Shown here one piece after another: positions 38,073 through 53,000 of a stretch of 64,000 nt of DNA (positions within the stretch are counted from its first letter, which is position 1; each line of letters starts with the position of its first letter). The DNA is from Tanytarsus gracilentus (taxonomy: Eukaryota; Arthropoda; Insecta; Diptera; Chironomidae): positions 124,001 to 188,000 of the forward strand of contig JAXRKN010000027.1 in NCBI GenBank assembly GCA_038502055.1, given 5' to 3'. Below the pieces are notes generated by a model. That model worked only from the letters and a program-made list of their open reading frames with translations. It had not been told where the DNA came from and did no database searches. The translations under genes were made by a program, and so were the position numbers.

Positions 38073-41000
38073 ATGAAGTGTAAAATCTGCATGAAAACAA
38101 CATGCAGCTGCAACTACGAGTCAAACCCTCGTCTCACGTCAAATCCCGCCAGTAGTTTTCGCGTCACCATGAACACATACGATAAAGTCACACAAAAGCA
38201 CTCGTTTGACTCAAAAAATGAAACTTTTTCCATCACAACCGAACGCAAGTCGAAGATGAAAATTCATCAGAGAGAAATTCCATCGGTTCCGGAGCGAAAA
38301 GTTTTCCTTCCATTTCACGAGTATGTAAAAACGAAAAATAATCTCATCGAGTGTAGCACGTGCTTGACGAGAACTTCGGGTGCTTTTCATCAACCGCCAG
38401 ATGAGGCGAGCAATTATCAACAGGTGAGCGGTGAAAAAAAACTGTTGAGATGTTTTGTCATTTTTTTATGATTTCTTTTAATGATGCCAAAAAGTTTTAA
38501 ACTTCGTTTTATTTCTGATGTCTCTAAGTAACCGAAAATACATTCGTAGCCGACGTCTAGGCGACACTGACTTGCATAATTTTGGGGAGACTCAAGGATC
38601 TAATTTCGTGTTGAGATTTTTGGGCGTGATTGATGATTTCAAACGCCATATGTCGTCCAATTGTTGATAGTAAAAAAATTCGAGGTCGTTTGATAAAAAT
38701 TCGTTAGAAATTGAGCATAAAGTTTAAAGAGAAAAAATTTAATTCTTTTCACAAAAACTTTTTCGTCTTTTTCTAAAAATAAATGACCATAAATTTTGTC
38801 GCACGTTCTGTCACGCAAATTGGCATCATAACAAAATAGGATTCACTTTACCTTTTTACACCTGGGATCAAATTATGGTAATGGTTGAAAAGTTTATAGA
38901 CAGCAGTATAAAAAATTTCTTTTGTGTGTTCACAAAATGTCATAAAAGATTTTTAATGGAATGGCGCACATTTCACGTTTAACCCTTTTTCCCACGAAAC
39001 TTCCGTAAATAAAAAGTTAAACTAGCGCTCACAATTGTTACACAGAGAAAAAAAGGGTTTAAGTAATGAAAAATCTCATTAAAGCTAATGTTGCACCTTC
39101 AAAGAACTTCATAACATTAAATTTCGCATTGATAAGTCCTTGTGCTAATTTTCTTCTGATTCGACCGCATGAGATGAGAGTTCAATAGGAAAATTAGATG
39201 ATGAAAACTATTAATCCCAGGTGGTGGATGGAGACAGCTTGACACGTGCTTGAACACGCGGCTTTTAGATAGAATTGAGGTTAAAGGTTTGATTTTAAAT
39301 GAGAATATTTAAAAAATGCAAAATAAATAATTAAAATACTTTAAAGATTTTTGGTTCGTTAAAAAATTTAAAATTTTGTTGGAATTTTTTTAAAATTTCC
39401 TAAAGTATTTTTTTTGAATTTTTCAAGTCCGTTAAAAAATTAAATTAAAAAAATTTAAATTTGTTAAAATTTACATATTAAGAACTTTCACTCAAAAAAT
39501 CAATAATTAGAATTAAAAATCAGTTAAATTTTCAAAAACAAAAGTAAAATTGTGCATTTTGATTTTCATTAACAAAAAGGCTTCAATTGTTTCACGGAAA
39601 TTTGTCTAAATAAAGAAAAGTTTCTTGGAACTTTTTCATTAAACTTTAAGGGTTCTTTTTGTGGAGAAAAAAATCTCTGCAAATATTTAATGGAAAACCA
39701 CTTCAACATTTTAATATAATTGTGATTAGATGGAAAATAAATTAAAGAAATTCTATTGTCTGAAAAATGTTAGGTCTAGTATCGATTGAGTCATCTGAAG
39801 ATGCAGACCTTGTCTGTGAAATGCATTATGTTCTAATAAAAATTTAGAGTGATAGAGAGAATAAATGAGTGTCAATCGTTATTCAATGCTAATCATGTTA
39901 GGTCTAGTCGAAAAAATATTTTTATGAATCATTTTTGACATTCTTCAGTTATTAAATAATTTCATTTAATTTTTTAATGAATTTTTACCTCAACAAACGT
40001 CATTGAAATTTTACAAACTTAAAATATTTATCACCGAAAAAATTTATCACTTTAATTTTTTTTTACAAAATTTTTTATTTTCTTTATTTTTATCCTTTCA
40101 CTTCAACGATCGACAAAAGACTTTCACTGACATTAATTTGAATTCTTACTCGCTATTTTGTGGAAATTCTTCGGTGAATGTTTTTAATGTTGAATGTTTC
40201 ACGTCTAATGTTTCATGTAAACATCAAGTTAATAAAAAATGAGCAATCGAGAGAGGAAGAAAAATTTTATTCATGCTTCTCTCAAACTCTTTTCTACGAT
40301 ATTTTCAGTTGAGTTTTCGCTGCTGTTAAAATAAGTCGTTGAGTTAATTTTGTCACTCCTGAGTGTGCGCGCAAGTCGAAAGTTAAAATTAAATAAAACA
40401 GAGAAAAAAACACAAAAAATCTCTTCAAAGAGTTTTAAAAAATTAAATAAATTTTGTGAAAAAATCTTCGTAAAAATTTGGATAACTTTTGCTCAATTCA
40501 GGTGAGTTGAAAATTCTCAAAACCTTTTTAAAAAATGCGAAATAAAAATTTCTAATTCTCATCTTAATTCGCAACATCCGAATGAATAAATTTCTTCTAT
40601 GAATTTATTTTTTTTGCGTCTCTGCAACTGTTTCGGCATTTTATTATTTGGCCTTCGCAATTCGCTTCCATAACCCAAAACACCACACCTTATTGTTGTT
40701 GTTTTCGTATTCACATCTCGCTCGCACAGATGATGATGGCTGAGGGAATTGCATTATGAGAGGGAAAATGACGATGATGGAAAGAAATGTGATGCAAAAA
40801 ATTGTTTTAAAGTGATGGAAATAAAAATTTGGTGATTTTTAAGGGTTTGTAAATTTTTTGGACAATTTTTTGTGAATTAAAATTTGAAAATTAAATTTAG
40901 TAATTTTTTGTAGCATTTATTTTTCAATTAAAAGCTTAAAAATAAATTTAAATAACTTTTCTGATAATTTTTATCTTTTCAAATCTTTTTTAAAATCGGA

Positions 41001-44000
41001 AAATCCAATTAAGTGAAAATTTACTGTGAATTTTATGATGAACTTGTCGCTTATTCACAATCGAACATTAACTTTCTATCTTTATTGTCATTTTTATGCT
41101 TTTCCACTTCAAATGTAATAATTTTTGAGATAAATGAAGCGTGGTCAGGGGTCGGGAAACTCGCAATTTTTTTCAATATTCACAAAATTCATTTAACTTA
41201 ATTTTTTCAACTTTCCCTTCCCTTGAGCATGGCATAAAAATTATGAAAACTCTCCATGTATGTTTAAAAAAACATTGACAACCCATCGAATGTTTAATTT
41301 TATTTTTCCTATTTGAGTTTTGCATAAATTAAAGCTTTCTTCTTGTTGACGCTTTTTGTTGAAAGGAAATTTAAATTTTAAATTTTTATCTACTCCGCCA
41401 GACAAATCATGGTGGATATTTTTACGTTGTCATAATCAGGTTGTTGACCCGATGAGTGATTTGCGTGATTTTAAATTTTTTGGGAGTATTTTTGTAATTT
41501 TTTAAGAATTTTTGAAAAAGTAAAAAATTTAACTCAAATTTAAAAAAATTAAAATTTTGTAATTCAAAAATCTTCAACTTTTGAAACCACCTAAAAAAAA
41601 TTAATTAAAACCTCTCAAAAACACTTTCTCAATTCACCTGCCAAAAACAGTGACTTCACGATCCAAGTAATGATTGCCAAAATCAACTTCATGATCCTCC
41701 ATTAATCTTACTAACAAACGGCCCAAAAATTATTTACACTTTTAAGTTTTATTGTTTGTGCAAAAAAAGTTATTTTGACCATTTTTTAATGATACCAAAA
41801 AAAGATTTAAAAGTGCCATAATGACCGACTAAAATAAATGAAATTCATGCTTGAGATCATAATGAGAGGAGGAAAAATGACTTAAAGCGGTTATAATTTA
41901 GTTACATAAAAAACTGATGCCGGAGACTGAACAAAAATTATCGACAAGTTTTTTTTCTGGAGAGTAGAAAAAATTGCATAATTTCGTGATGAATTGCTCG
42001 CCGCCGCTTTTTAACTAGCGGAAATTATTCCACTTGAAACTTGAAGTCGATCGAGCGACATTTTATCGAAAAAAATAAATTGTGCAATATTGGAATGACA
42101 TTTGAGAGCTAAAGACGAGTTCTTAATTGACTTTCACAACAACTTTTTAGAGCTTCTTTTGATCTTTTTAAGATTGCGAGATTTTATTTGAATAATTTAT
42201 CAACTTTTTTGTGTTAATTAAAAGTTTATGTTTGAAAAAAATTAAGATTGAATAAAATTCAGATTAAAACGTTAATTTGTCAAATTAATCATAAATTCAA
42301 CTTTAGATTTAAAAAATTAAAGTTTTTTAACTTTTGCTCCAAATTTGAATTTAAACTTTAATTTTTTATCTCACATCATTTTTCACCATCTCATTTTTTT
42401 ATTTCATCTAATTAAAGCGTCACTCAATTAAGCCTATAGCAATTAGCAATTTGAGACACAATTAAATTTCATTGTTAATTGAGTTAAAAATAACTTTGTC
42501 AATTTCATCATTTTAGAAGCGTTTGAACTTCTCGAGAAGTCAACTTGAGTTTGTCTCGAGTTTATAAACTACAAATGTGGCTTTTTAATGTGTTAATTTT
42601 CGTGCTTAATTGACACTCTTTGATAGTTTATCAAGATGTGTTAAATAATTTTTTGATGTTGCTTTAAAATTTAAAGAAAAATTGTGCAATTTCAAAAAAT
42701 TTAGATTTTATAAATTTTACTCTAATTTTTTTTTATTTTCTTTTAAAATCAATAAAATTTTCATTTATTTTCCATCACATAATTAACTAAAAAACTATTT
42801 TTTGCACTTTAATTTTTAAATACCAAAAAAAAACTCACGCGATTGCAAATGTAAACAAACATAACGAAAATAAAAAATAAAAATAGCCACTTGCCGGCAA
42901 TTCGGCAAGGTGGAAAAAAACTTGTTATGAAACTGATCATAAACTTTTTGTGTTTAATAACTTTTTTGAGGTAAATTGGGAAAAGTGAATTTTTTTAAAT
43001 ATTTACAAAAATATAATAATAATAAATTATTCAGAAACAATTGTTTAAAAAATGTTAAATAACGGATTTTTGAAGAAGTCTAAAATTTCTAAATAAATTG
43101 AAAATATTTATTTAAATTTAAATTTGTATTTAAATTTAAAATTTTAAATAATTTAAATTTACCAAACATTTTCAAAACTTTCTCATTAAAATCCGAATTT
43201 GATTCTCACTCGATCCACTTGACTTCATCGATATTCTTCACACGCTCTCAATAAATTTTCGCCACGCATGATCATCGACTTCATACATACGAAAAAAAAG
43301 ACATATGAAGAATTTTTATAGAGGATGCAATTTTATAAATAAACACAAGAAAAGAAAAAATTGCGACACAAAAAAAAATTTTCAGAACATTTTTTCGAGC
43401 TCGAAAATTAATGAAAGTGAAAAACTTTTTTTACACGCTTTGAACCATAAATTTAACATTAAACTTTTGCCACACATTTCAAGATTACGAAATTATTATG
43501 AAGATGAAAAGAAGAAGAAGTTTTCAAATAACGAGAGAGAGAAAAATTGTTCGAGTTGTGAATTCATAAATTTTCCGCATAATAGTTTTTTACATCATCG
43601 TTGTGTGGTTGAGACGTAATCTGGAAGTCGTTTATCAGAAAAGCGAGATCATAATGTGAAGTCTGTAAGTTGATTTGATTTTTTAAACAAATGGAAAAGA
43701 AATTTTGATAAAAATTAATTAAAAAGTTTATAGAGCTAAATAAATTCAATACAAAAATAAATTGAATTCAAAAAAAATAACGAAAATTGTTAAACATTCT
43801 TTAGAGTTTTTAAATGGAAAATTTTTAGGAATTAAATACAAGAAGTTTGTGATTTTTCAATTAAAAAGTGTAAAAAAATTGAAAATTGTTCTCTCGATTG
43901 GGTGACCAGATAAAAAATACGTAAAATTACAAGAAAAATATTTAAATGTTTGTGTTTTTTCATTTTTTAAATTTAAATTAAAACTTTAAAACTCCAAATC

Positions 44001-47000
44001 CATCATCTGGTCAGCCTCACCAAGAATTTTAGAATTTTTCTTTCTTTTCTCTTTAACTCCAAATTCTGAATATGCATGAGCCACAAACCGGTCATCATTA
44101 CGCATTTTCTTCTATCTCTCGATCTAAAAAGAATTTAAAAAAAGTCCATCAGTCCATGTTCACAATTGAATTAATATGTTATGGGTAAAGAGCACAAAAA
44201 CATGCTGTGTGAGTCTTCTTTATTAAACAATGACCAATAGAGAAACTCTTTCATATATATTTATTATGCCGTAAATGTTTCTTTTTCTTTACCGGACGCC
44301 CGAGAATGTGGTCGCATCACATCAGACCGAGGTTTATGTGTGACTCACTTAGGCAATTTTTATTTTTTTCAACTTCATCGCGGTGAAAATTGCGAAAGTT
44401 TCTTTTTTCTTCAAAGAACCATTCAATTACCAAGTGTGTGAGCCGTTTATGGAATGAGTCGAAAATGTTTTAAGTGAAAACTTGGCAATTGAACTGGAGA
44501 AACATCGACACATAAATCACTCGATTGCGAATTTAGAAAAAAAAAGTGATTTTAAATGAGATAAAAAGAAGAAATGAGGGAAAGGAAATTTATTTTGAAT
44601 TGGACTCATTAGGAAGAAGAAAGTTTTTAATTTGGACATGAAAGTTTGAACTTTTTGAAAATATTGTTTTTTTTTCAATTTCCGTTGAACTTTGTGAAAT
44701 CTTCATTTTTTATGCTATCATTAAAAATGATCAAAAATTCTTCCATAGACCTTCAAGAAAAAAATTCTGTTATTTTAGATCACAAAGAACGAAGAAGACA
44801 AAAAGACAAAACCGTAATTAAGAAATGCCGAAAAAAAATCTTTCAACCAAAAGTCAATGTTCTCTCTCTCGCTTTGTGTTTATTTCTCTTTTTTCTATTT
44901 TGAATCTTTTTTTTCGCAACCTTCGAATTCTTTTTTTAAGTGTAAACAATATATTTTTTTTATATGTTTAGAAAAGTATCGAAACGAATAAAAAGAGTGA
45001 AATCGATCTCGATGTTCATGCTGAGGTTGATAAACTGTCGAGTGAATGTTGATATGTTGTTAATGACTTTATTAATGAGGTTTTTTATGGCTAAAACTTT
45101 GAAAATGATTTAATTAAGGGTTTGAAGAAATTTTGAAATTTTTATTTTTTGGATTTAATTTTTAAAATGAAAAATAAATTTTTAAATTTGATTAATAAAA
45201 TTTTAAATTTGAAAATTAAAATTTTTTCGAAAGTTAAATTTTTAATTTAAAAACTAAATTTTTATTTTGAAAGTTAAATTTTTAATTTAAAAACTAAATT
45301 AAATTTTTATTTTATTAAAAAATATTTGCAACCCTCAAATTTATTAAAGTTTTAAAAACAGTAAAATTCCTCAAATTTTTTAAAAAAATTCAAATCTTTA
45401 GAAAAATATTAAAAATTCAATGAAAAAAAATTTCCATCCCTTGTCTGCAAAAAAATCATTAAAAATTCCATCGATAACTTTTAAGGTGTATGTCGATCGT
45501 TATTTTTACACTCAATCACGATCTCTTTCTCGTATTCAATAACAAATTGATATTCACATATAGCTAAAAATGTATAAAATTCATGCATAACTGTTTAACA
45601 ACGTGAGCAACAAATTATTTTTGATCATTTTGATCTATTTTCATGAATAAATTTTGTGATACATTTTCGACAATTGTGACAACATTAATCAAATGCTTAT
45701 AAAAATTCATAAATAAATCGTTGTGGATTTATTGCTGATCAATTTGGATCAAATGAAAGATTAAATGGTGATTAGTGAATTTGGGTTAAGAAGGAAGAGA
45801 AAAATGAATGAAAAGAGAATTGGATTAAGTTGATTTTGGGAGCGAATTGATTTTTAGGGTTGGAACAGAATTTTTAAAATAATTTTTAATACAAATTTAA
45901 CATCAAAGTTTTTAATGAAATTTTACGCTTAAAAAAATCAGTAAATTTTTTAATTAAATAATTTAAATTTTACGAGTTCTAAAACATTTTTGTCATAATC
46001 AATTTGCTCTAATTGAATTCCATTAAAGACCATGAAACCTCCGAACGTGCTCTAGATTTTAATCAGTCATGACTAAAAAAATTCTTCAGTGAATTTTCGA
46101 CTACTTCAAACTTATAAAACCCTCTTACAAAAAAAAGAGAATAATACAAAAAGAATTTCATGCACAACACCTCAAAATTGGCGGTGTGAATGATTTTCAT
46201 CCTAAATTGACTCTTTTTTATTTCTTCTCAATAGCGCTCACGAAATAATTTTTTATAGCTTTTGTTGAACAGTTAATTTTTTATAAATATGGTAATTGCT
46301 TTATTTCCACTCAATTATTCGATTGACTGAGTCTGAACAAGAAAATTATAAACGCGAGTGAAAACGAATTTGATTCAAGTGCACTTTTTTGTTTATAGTT
46401 TAAAAAGTGAACTATGAATTTTTTTTTTAAATTTATTTAAAAAATTCCTAAATGATTTTTTTCTTTATTTAAAATTATTTTTAAGCTTTTAAATATTTTT
46501 TAATTGCAAAATCTCACATTTAGCTGAACTCACGTCACTTGATCTTAAGTCACGCTTCTAAATCACAAAGCTTGACATGAACCAGTGTCACATTTTTAAA
46601 TTTTATTTATTTTATTAATTTCCTAACATCAAAATGACTTTCAACAAACCCACAATGAAATGAAAATCTTTTATTATTTCAATTGGCGATCCCAAAAAAC
46701 ATTTAAGACTTTTAATTGCCGCCTAATGTAAAATCTTGAAGGGGTCATAAAATAATAGAAATCTTTAAATCACGTGGATTGAGTCAAGGGGAAGAGAACT
46801 CTGAAATAATTATATTTTAAATATCTTAAATTTTTGTTAAAATGTTTTCTAAATTTTTTAAAATATTTAATTTATTTTTAAAAGTAAAAAAAATATTTTT
46901 TATTTTTTTTAAATATTTTATGGAGTTTTTCCCCTTTGCTTGAGCTGCAGTTTTTTGATAAAATTTATAGAGCACACCCAGAGTTGGTTTATCTTTAATA

Positions 47001-50000
47001 ACGTGACTCGAGCTCAAATTTTATAATTTTTTCTGCAAATGTCAAATGTTTTCGACCAAAATCTATTTCATAATTATTAAAAGTCGAGAGACTAGCGGAC
47101 GACTCACAATCACTCGAGTGTGGAAGGTCATTAGAGAAGAAAATTTAAGACTTTTTTGACTTTCACTTTGCGGTGTGAATTTTGCAAGAGTTTTGATGAG
47201 ATTTAAATTTAATCTTTTGTAAAGATTAAAAATTAATTTTTTTGACAATTTTTTTGCATTTTTCAAAAAATTTAAATTTTTTCGTTTTTGATATAATTAA
47301 TTAAATATTTATAATTTTAATTTATCAAAATAATTTTTTTGATTATTTTCAGCCTTATCGACCTCCAGCTCAACAATTCCACCCCGAAGAACCACCAAAG
47401 TTTCCACCCAAAGAAATTTTAATCAGCTCAAATTCACTTTTTCAAAATTCATCATCAAAATCAATTGAATTCATTCCAAAAACACCATCAGCACCGTCTG
47501 AACCTGTTGATTTAACAGTCGGAATTGCTCCTTACTGTCCGAGTTGTAAACATCACGTTTGCAGCTGTTCACGACGTCTCGGCAACGAAGAGATAATTTT
47601 TCGACGAGATTCGCCTCAGAACTGCTGTCAATTTCGAGATTACGTGCCGAATCCTTGCTGTCCAATTCAGGATTGCTCACAGAGCTCTAGCATTCAATTT
47701 CCAGAGCAGCCGAAGTGTAAAGAACTCGGCGGTGGTCGATACATTGCACCATCGACAATTCCATTTTCGGAGAGAGTTCAAATTCCATCGCTCGAGTGCA
47801 TAATTGCTGAATCTCAATCGTGCGAGAAAGAAATTCCCAAAAAATTTCACGAATGTCAAATTCAGTGCGAGCCAGAACTTCGCGATTGTCAAGTTCAAGT
47901 TTCAAGTTCGAGTGATTGTGGAAAAATTAAAATTGGATTTTGTGAATTGAAAAAAGCTGAAAGTTTTTGTAAGACAGAGAAAAAATCTGAAAATTTTAAA
48001 ATTCAGAAAAAAGTCGAAAATTGCAAAACACAGAAAAAATCGGCAATCTGCAAAAGTGAGAAAAATATTTTGAGTTGTAAGAAGAAATCTTGTGGAAATC
48101 CCAAAAAGGAAATTTGCAAGCGAGAAAAAAAGAAAGTTTGTAGTAAAAAATCTTCTTCATCATCCTCGACAACTTCAAGTTCATCGACTTGCTCAAGTAT
48201 GGGTCAAGGTGACGTCGGATCGTGTTGTGCCAAATATATTTTGTGCATGTTCAATTTCATCTTTTTCGTGAGTAATTTTTTTTTATTTTTTTTTAAATTT
48301 ACAATAAAAATTGAGTTAGGAATAAATGTATGGGAAATCTTATAAAGAGACTTTAAGGCATTTCCAAAGGCTCAATGTCTATCAAACCTTTTCTAAAATG
48401 AAGGGATCAATCTTAGCTTTAATTTTAATATTGGTTGTTACACACTTTAAAGGACAGACAAAAGAAAATACCCATTGATAAATTTACTCACAAATTATAT
48501 GCACTCTTAAATAATATACACCCACCCTAAAAATTTTTGAATTTAAAAATTTTCATATTTTTTTTTAGCTTTTTAAAAATTTATTTTAGTTCAAACTTTT
48601 TAAAGAAATAATTAAAAAAATTTATCAAATGACATTTTATTGAAATTATTTTGCATTTTTGACAGATTCTCGGATCTCTAATAGTCGGATTGGGTCTCTG
48701 GCTATTAATCGATAGAAATTCACTAATTTCATTGATGAAAAGTGTCGACAGTGAACATGCTGTGGTGAGTTATTGAACTAAATTAATAAGTTTTAACTTT
48801 AGTACAGAATTAATCGAAAAAAATAAATTTTCAAAAAAAATTCAATTTTTAATTGATTAATTTAAAATTATCTAAATTTTTTTTTTGAATTATTTATTTT
48901 AAATTTTCAAATTTCTTTAAAAAATTAATTTTCAATTTTAAAATTTTCTAATTATTTTATTACCTAATATTTATCCAACAACAATTTTTATTCACGATTT
49001 AATCCACTCAAAACTGTCGCCCACGTTCTAAGCTCAAATCAACTCATCCAAACAAAATTTTAATTCACTTTGAAGCTCTCAACAACTTGTTGAATGTCTT
49101 TTTCTTGTCTCTTCGCTCTATTGAGTAATCTTTTAAACGAAAATTTGAGTTGGCGTGTGATGCTTGTAAATTTGTTGTTCACGTAACCAAACTGCCAATT
49201 TTGTCATTAGATTTAGACACTTTGAAGTGAACGTAATTTTAAAAAACAGCTGAGAGCTTTGAAAGTGAAAAGAGATTGCGAAATTTTTGAAATTGCGTGT
49301 TGAGAAAATTTAAAGATTAAAAAAATTTATGCAAGATTTAAAAATTAGATTTTTTAACTGAGCTTTTTGGATTCAAAAATTTCAGATTATTTCAGTGAAA
49401 ATTTTTGATTCATAAATTTTAAAATTTTGAATTTTCAAAAAATTTTAAGTGAACCAAATTAAATTCTCACCCATAAAAGCAAATCCCTGAATTAAAACTA
49501 ACTCATGAATGCATGAAGTCCAACTTAGGTCACACCTTCCTCTTTCTACACTCGAGTTGATGTGAATTTATGTTAAATTGCAACATCCGGAAAGTTTAAA
49601 GGCATCAAAATGTAATTAAGTGCAATAAATATTTGCATAAAACTCGAGACAACAATTCAGATTGTGAAAAATTGATATTTTTAGTTCTAATTCAACCTTG
49701 GCTGAGTTTTTGTGCTGGAATCTCTTGATGCAATTAAATGGAAATAAATTTCAGCTTATTAAAAAAATTCAGGGGGCGGCGCTTATATAAATTTTTTGTA
49801 TATAAAAATCTAAAATTTATTTTTTATATTTTTATATCCTCATTTATATTTTTTATTTTTTATTTTTTTTATTTTTATATTTTTATATACTTTTCGTCGA
49901 TTTCTCTATATTTCTTTTCAACTAAAATTTAAAGCTGGAAGTGAGATCAGTAGAAGTAAAATCAATCGATGGATTCGATAACCATTGAACTAGATTAGAA

Positions 50001-53000
50001 CTTAAATTGAGATCCATTGGAACTAAGATCAGCTCTGGAAGTGAGTATGCTTTAAGATTTAGTGCAGGAAGTCTGGAAGTGAGATCCAGTAGAAGTAAAA
50101 TCAAGCGATGGATTTGATAACCATTCGAACTAGATTCAGAACTTAAATTGAGATCCATTGGAACTAAGATCCAGCTCTGGAAGTGAGATCCAGCAGTTTT
50201 AAAATTTAGTGCTGGAAGTCTGGAAGTGAGATCCAGTAGAACTAAAATCAAGCGATGGATTTGATAACCATTCGAACTAGATTCAGAACTTAAATTGAGA
50301 TCCATTGGAAATAAAATCCAGCTTTGGAAGAGAAATCCAAAAATTTTAAAATTTAGGGAGGGAAGTTTGGAAGGGGAATCAAAAAAAAAAAAAATAAAGG
50401 GAGGGATTTGAAAGGAATTGAAATAAAATAAAAAATTAAATTGAGATCCATTGAAAAAAAAATCCAGGTGTGGAAGAGAGATTAAGAAATTTAAAAATTT
50501 TGGGGGGGGGGGGGGGGGGGGGAGAAAAGAAAAAAAAAAAAATTTTATACTTCACTAATTCATCTTAAATGAGATCCATGGAACTAAGATCAGCTCTGGA
50601 AGTGAGATCCAGCAGTTTTAAAATTTAGTGCTGGAAGTGAGATCCAGTAGAACTAAGATCCAGCGATGGATTTGATAGCCATTCGAACAAAGATTTAGTG
50701 CTTAAATTGAGATCCAAATGCTCGAAATGAATTTAAAATTTTTTTTTGTCGTTAAGAAACAAACAAAAAGTATATAAAGTATATAAAATATCAATTTATA
50801 TTTTTAAATAAATTTATATTTTTATATTTCTCATTTATATTTTTATATTTTTGAGGTATATAAAGTATATAAAATTTATATACTAGTCGTCCGCCCCCTG
50901 AAAATTTCCTTTCACTTTCAACGGTGGCCTCAATAAAGTGCAGTGAGGAGAAAAAATAATTCGATCGAATTGAAAATTTTAAAAAAATTATTTCATTTTT
51001 AAATTTTTCTGTAATTTTGGTTCAAAGCTAAAAAATTGAAATTTAAATTATTATTTTTTAAATTTCTCAGCTCTAATTTAAAATATAAAAAATAATATTT
51101 TCATCTTGGTTTCAAAGTCCATAGAGCAAAGAAGCAATGATTGTCTAATTTTTTCATCTAATTGTCTTCATTGAGCATTAATTAGAATTTAGAAATTAAA
51201 AAAATAATTAGTTAAGTGACTCACATGCTCCCTTAGAGTCCAAAAAGATGAAATTTTTAAGTATGTTCTCATGAATATTAAATTAACTTAATGTATGACT
51301 CAGAACTTCTCAGAATTTTTCAACATGCAGAGATGGGAAATTACAAAAAATACAAAAAATTACATGTAAGGTATTAAATTTGGGAAATTACATGAATTTT
51401 GAATGAAAATGTAGTTAATTACTTTTTTGTAATTTAATACAATTCTTATTCGATTACAATGTAATTGACCATCTCTGTCGTCATGTCTTTAATGTGAATA
51501 AAATACAAAGAAAACATTTTTTTCATCATGTCACACAGACGCGAAAGAATTCTTAATTAAATTTCATTAATTTGAAAATTTATTTTTTTCATGGCGTGAA
51601 TTTTTCAGTGACAAATTATGAAACACAAATGTCAAGTGAACCACATAGTGACTCATTTAATGTGTTTCACACATGGAAGGAAAATAGAGTTAAAAAGAAG
51701 ATTTCAGAATTGATTGAAATCCTACTTGAATTGATTAAAAAACATTATTGACCACACAAAAAATCCATAAATATTCTTCTTAAATTTTACTTCCTTTCCC
51801 TTTTTTACTTAATTGCCGTATTTCATGCAAATGATTCATTTTCCATTGCATTTAACTCACATAACATTTTTTTATTCCCCTCGCACTATTTTTTATTTTA
51901 TTTAATGATTCATGTCAATTTTTGTTGTCTAATTTAATGAGACTAGACTGAAATGTTTTTTTTATGGAATTAAATTGACATGATTTTTATCGTTGATTGA
52001 AAAGTTTATTGAACTTGATCAAAAACAAATTTAACAATTTTTTATAGAATTTTAAAATCGCAATCTCAAATTTAAAATTCTCTTCGTAATTAAATTTTTA
52101 ATTATTTACAATTCAATTTTTTTCCCTCATTCTAAATTTTTTATTCTCGCACACTCAGAGATTCACCGAGCCACAATTGATCGACCAGACGGTTTACATC
52201 ATTCTCGCTATTGGCGGCATAATGTTTTTCCTCGGTTTTCTCGGCTATTGCGGTGCAATACGTGAGAGTCAATGTCTACTATCGCTGGTGAGTAAATTTG
52301 CATGTGACATTGAGAGACGCAATCAAGATCTCAATCATGAACCATGACACTTTTATGTGATGTCCATTGTTGACACATTTTTGATGGTTAATGTCGACAA
52401 AAAATATTTGTTCACGGTTACGTCATCAAATTAGCGCATTTAAATTAATTTTTAATGTTTTTTTTTCAGTACGGAGTTTTTTTGATCATTCTTCTGGTGT
52501 TGGAAATTGTCGTTTTTGTGTTCGCATTCGCTTATCAAGATGTGGTGAGTTAAACAATAAAAAAAATATTTGCGGACTCGAAAATAAAAAAAAATTATTT
52601 GAATAAAATTTGAAATTTGTCGGTTAGAAATTTTCATTCAAGGGTTGAGGAGTTAAAAATATTTGAGGTTTCTTAATAGGTTTTTAATCAGCCTTGAAGA
52701 ACCTACAAATTCTTAATTTTGCAATCCAATCTCAGGACTGAAAATATCAAAATTTAAATTCCCAAAAAATTTAAATTCTCAACCCTCGTTTTTATCCCAC
52801 AATCACTTAACCTCAAAAGTTCACCATCAATTGCCCAACAATTTATATTTTATATCTCGATTAGGCTCGCGATGAGACAGAAAGCTTTCTTAAGTCCACA
52901 ATAAAAGAGTATAGGTCGAGTGCAAAGGAGAAAGACACGGTCACATTGATGTGGAATCAATTGATGGCGCAATTTAAATGTTGCGGTGTCAATAGCTATA

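Larger units (their letters stand above)
38424..47352. other. 8.9-kb first intron of the tetraspanin gene
   Basis: Mostly A/T-rich, non-coding. Besides the candidate promoter at 40.3 kb it holds small transposons at 41146, 43900 and 46785, a GC-richer unexplained block at about 38510-38660, and a 38-bp near-duplication at 45220-45300. The 104-codon open frame at 43305-43619 lacks any recognisable domain and is treated as chance. Confidence 0.55.

Noticed and set aside
43305..43619. 104-codon plus-strand frame in the tetraspanin intron
   Set aside because: K/N/F-rich composition matching the DNA background, no domain, no splice partner or signal peptide.
49922..50305. 127-codon minus-strand open frame with repeated residues
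   Set aside because: It is the 140-bp minisatellite read through; the residue repeats mirror the DNA repeats and there are no gene features.
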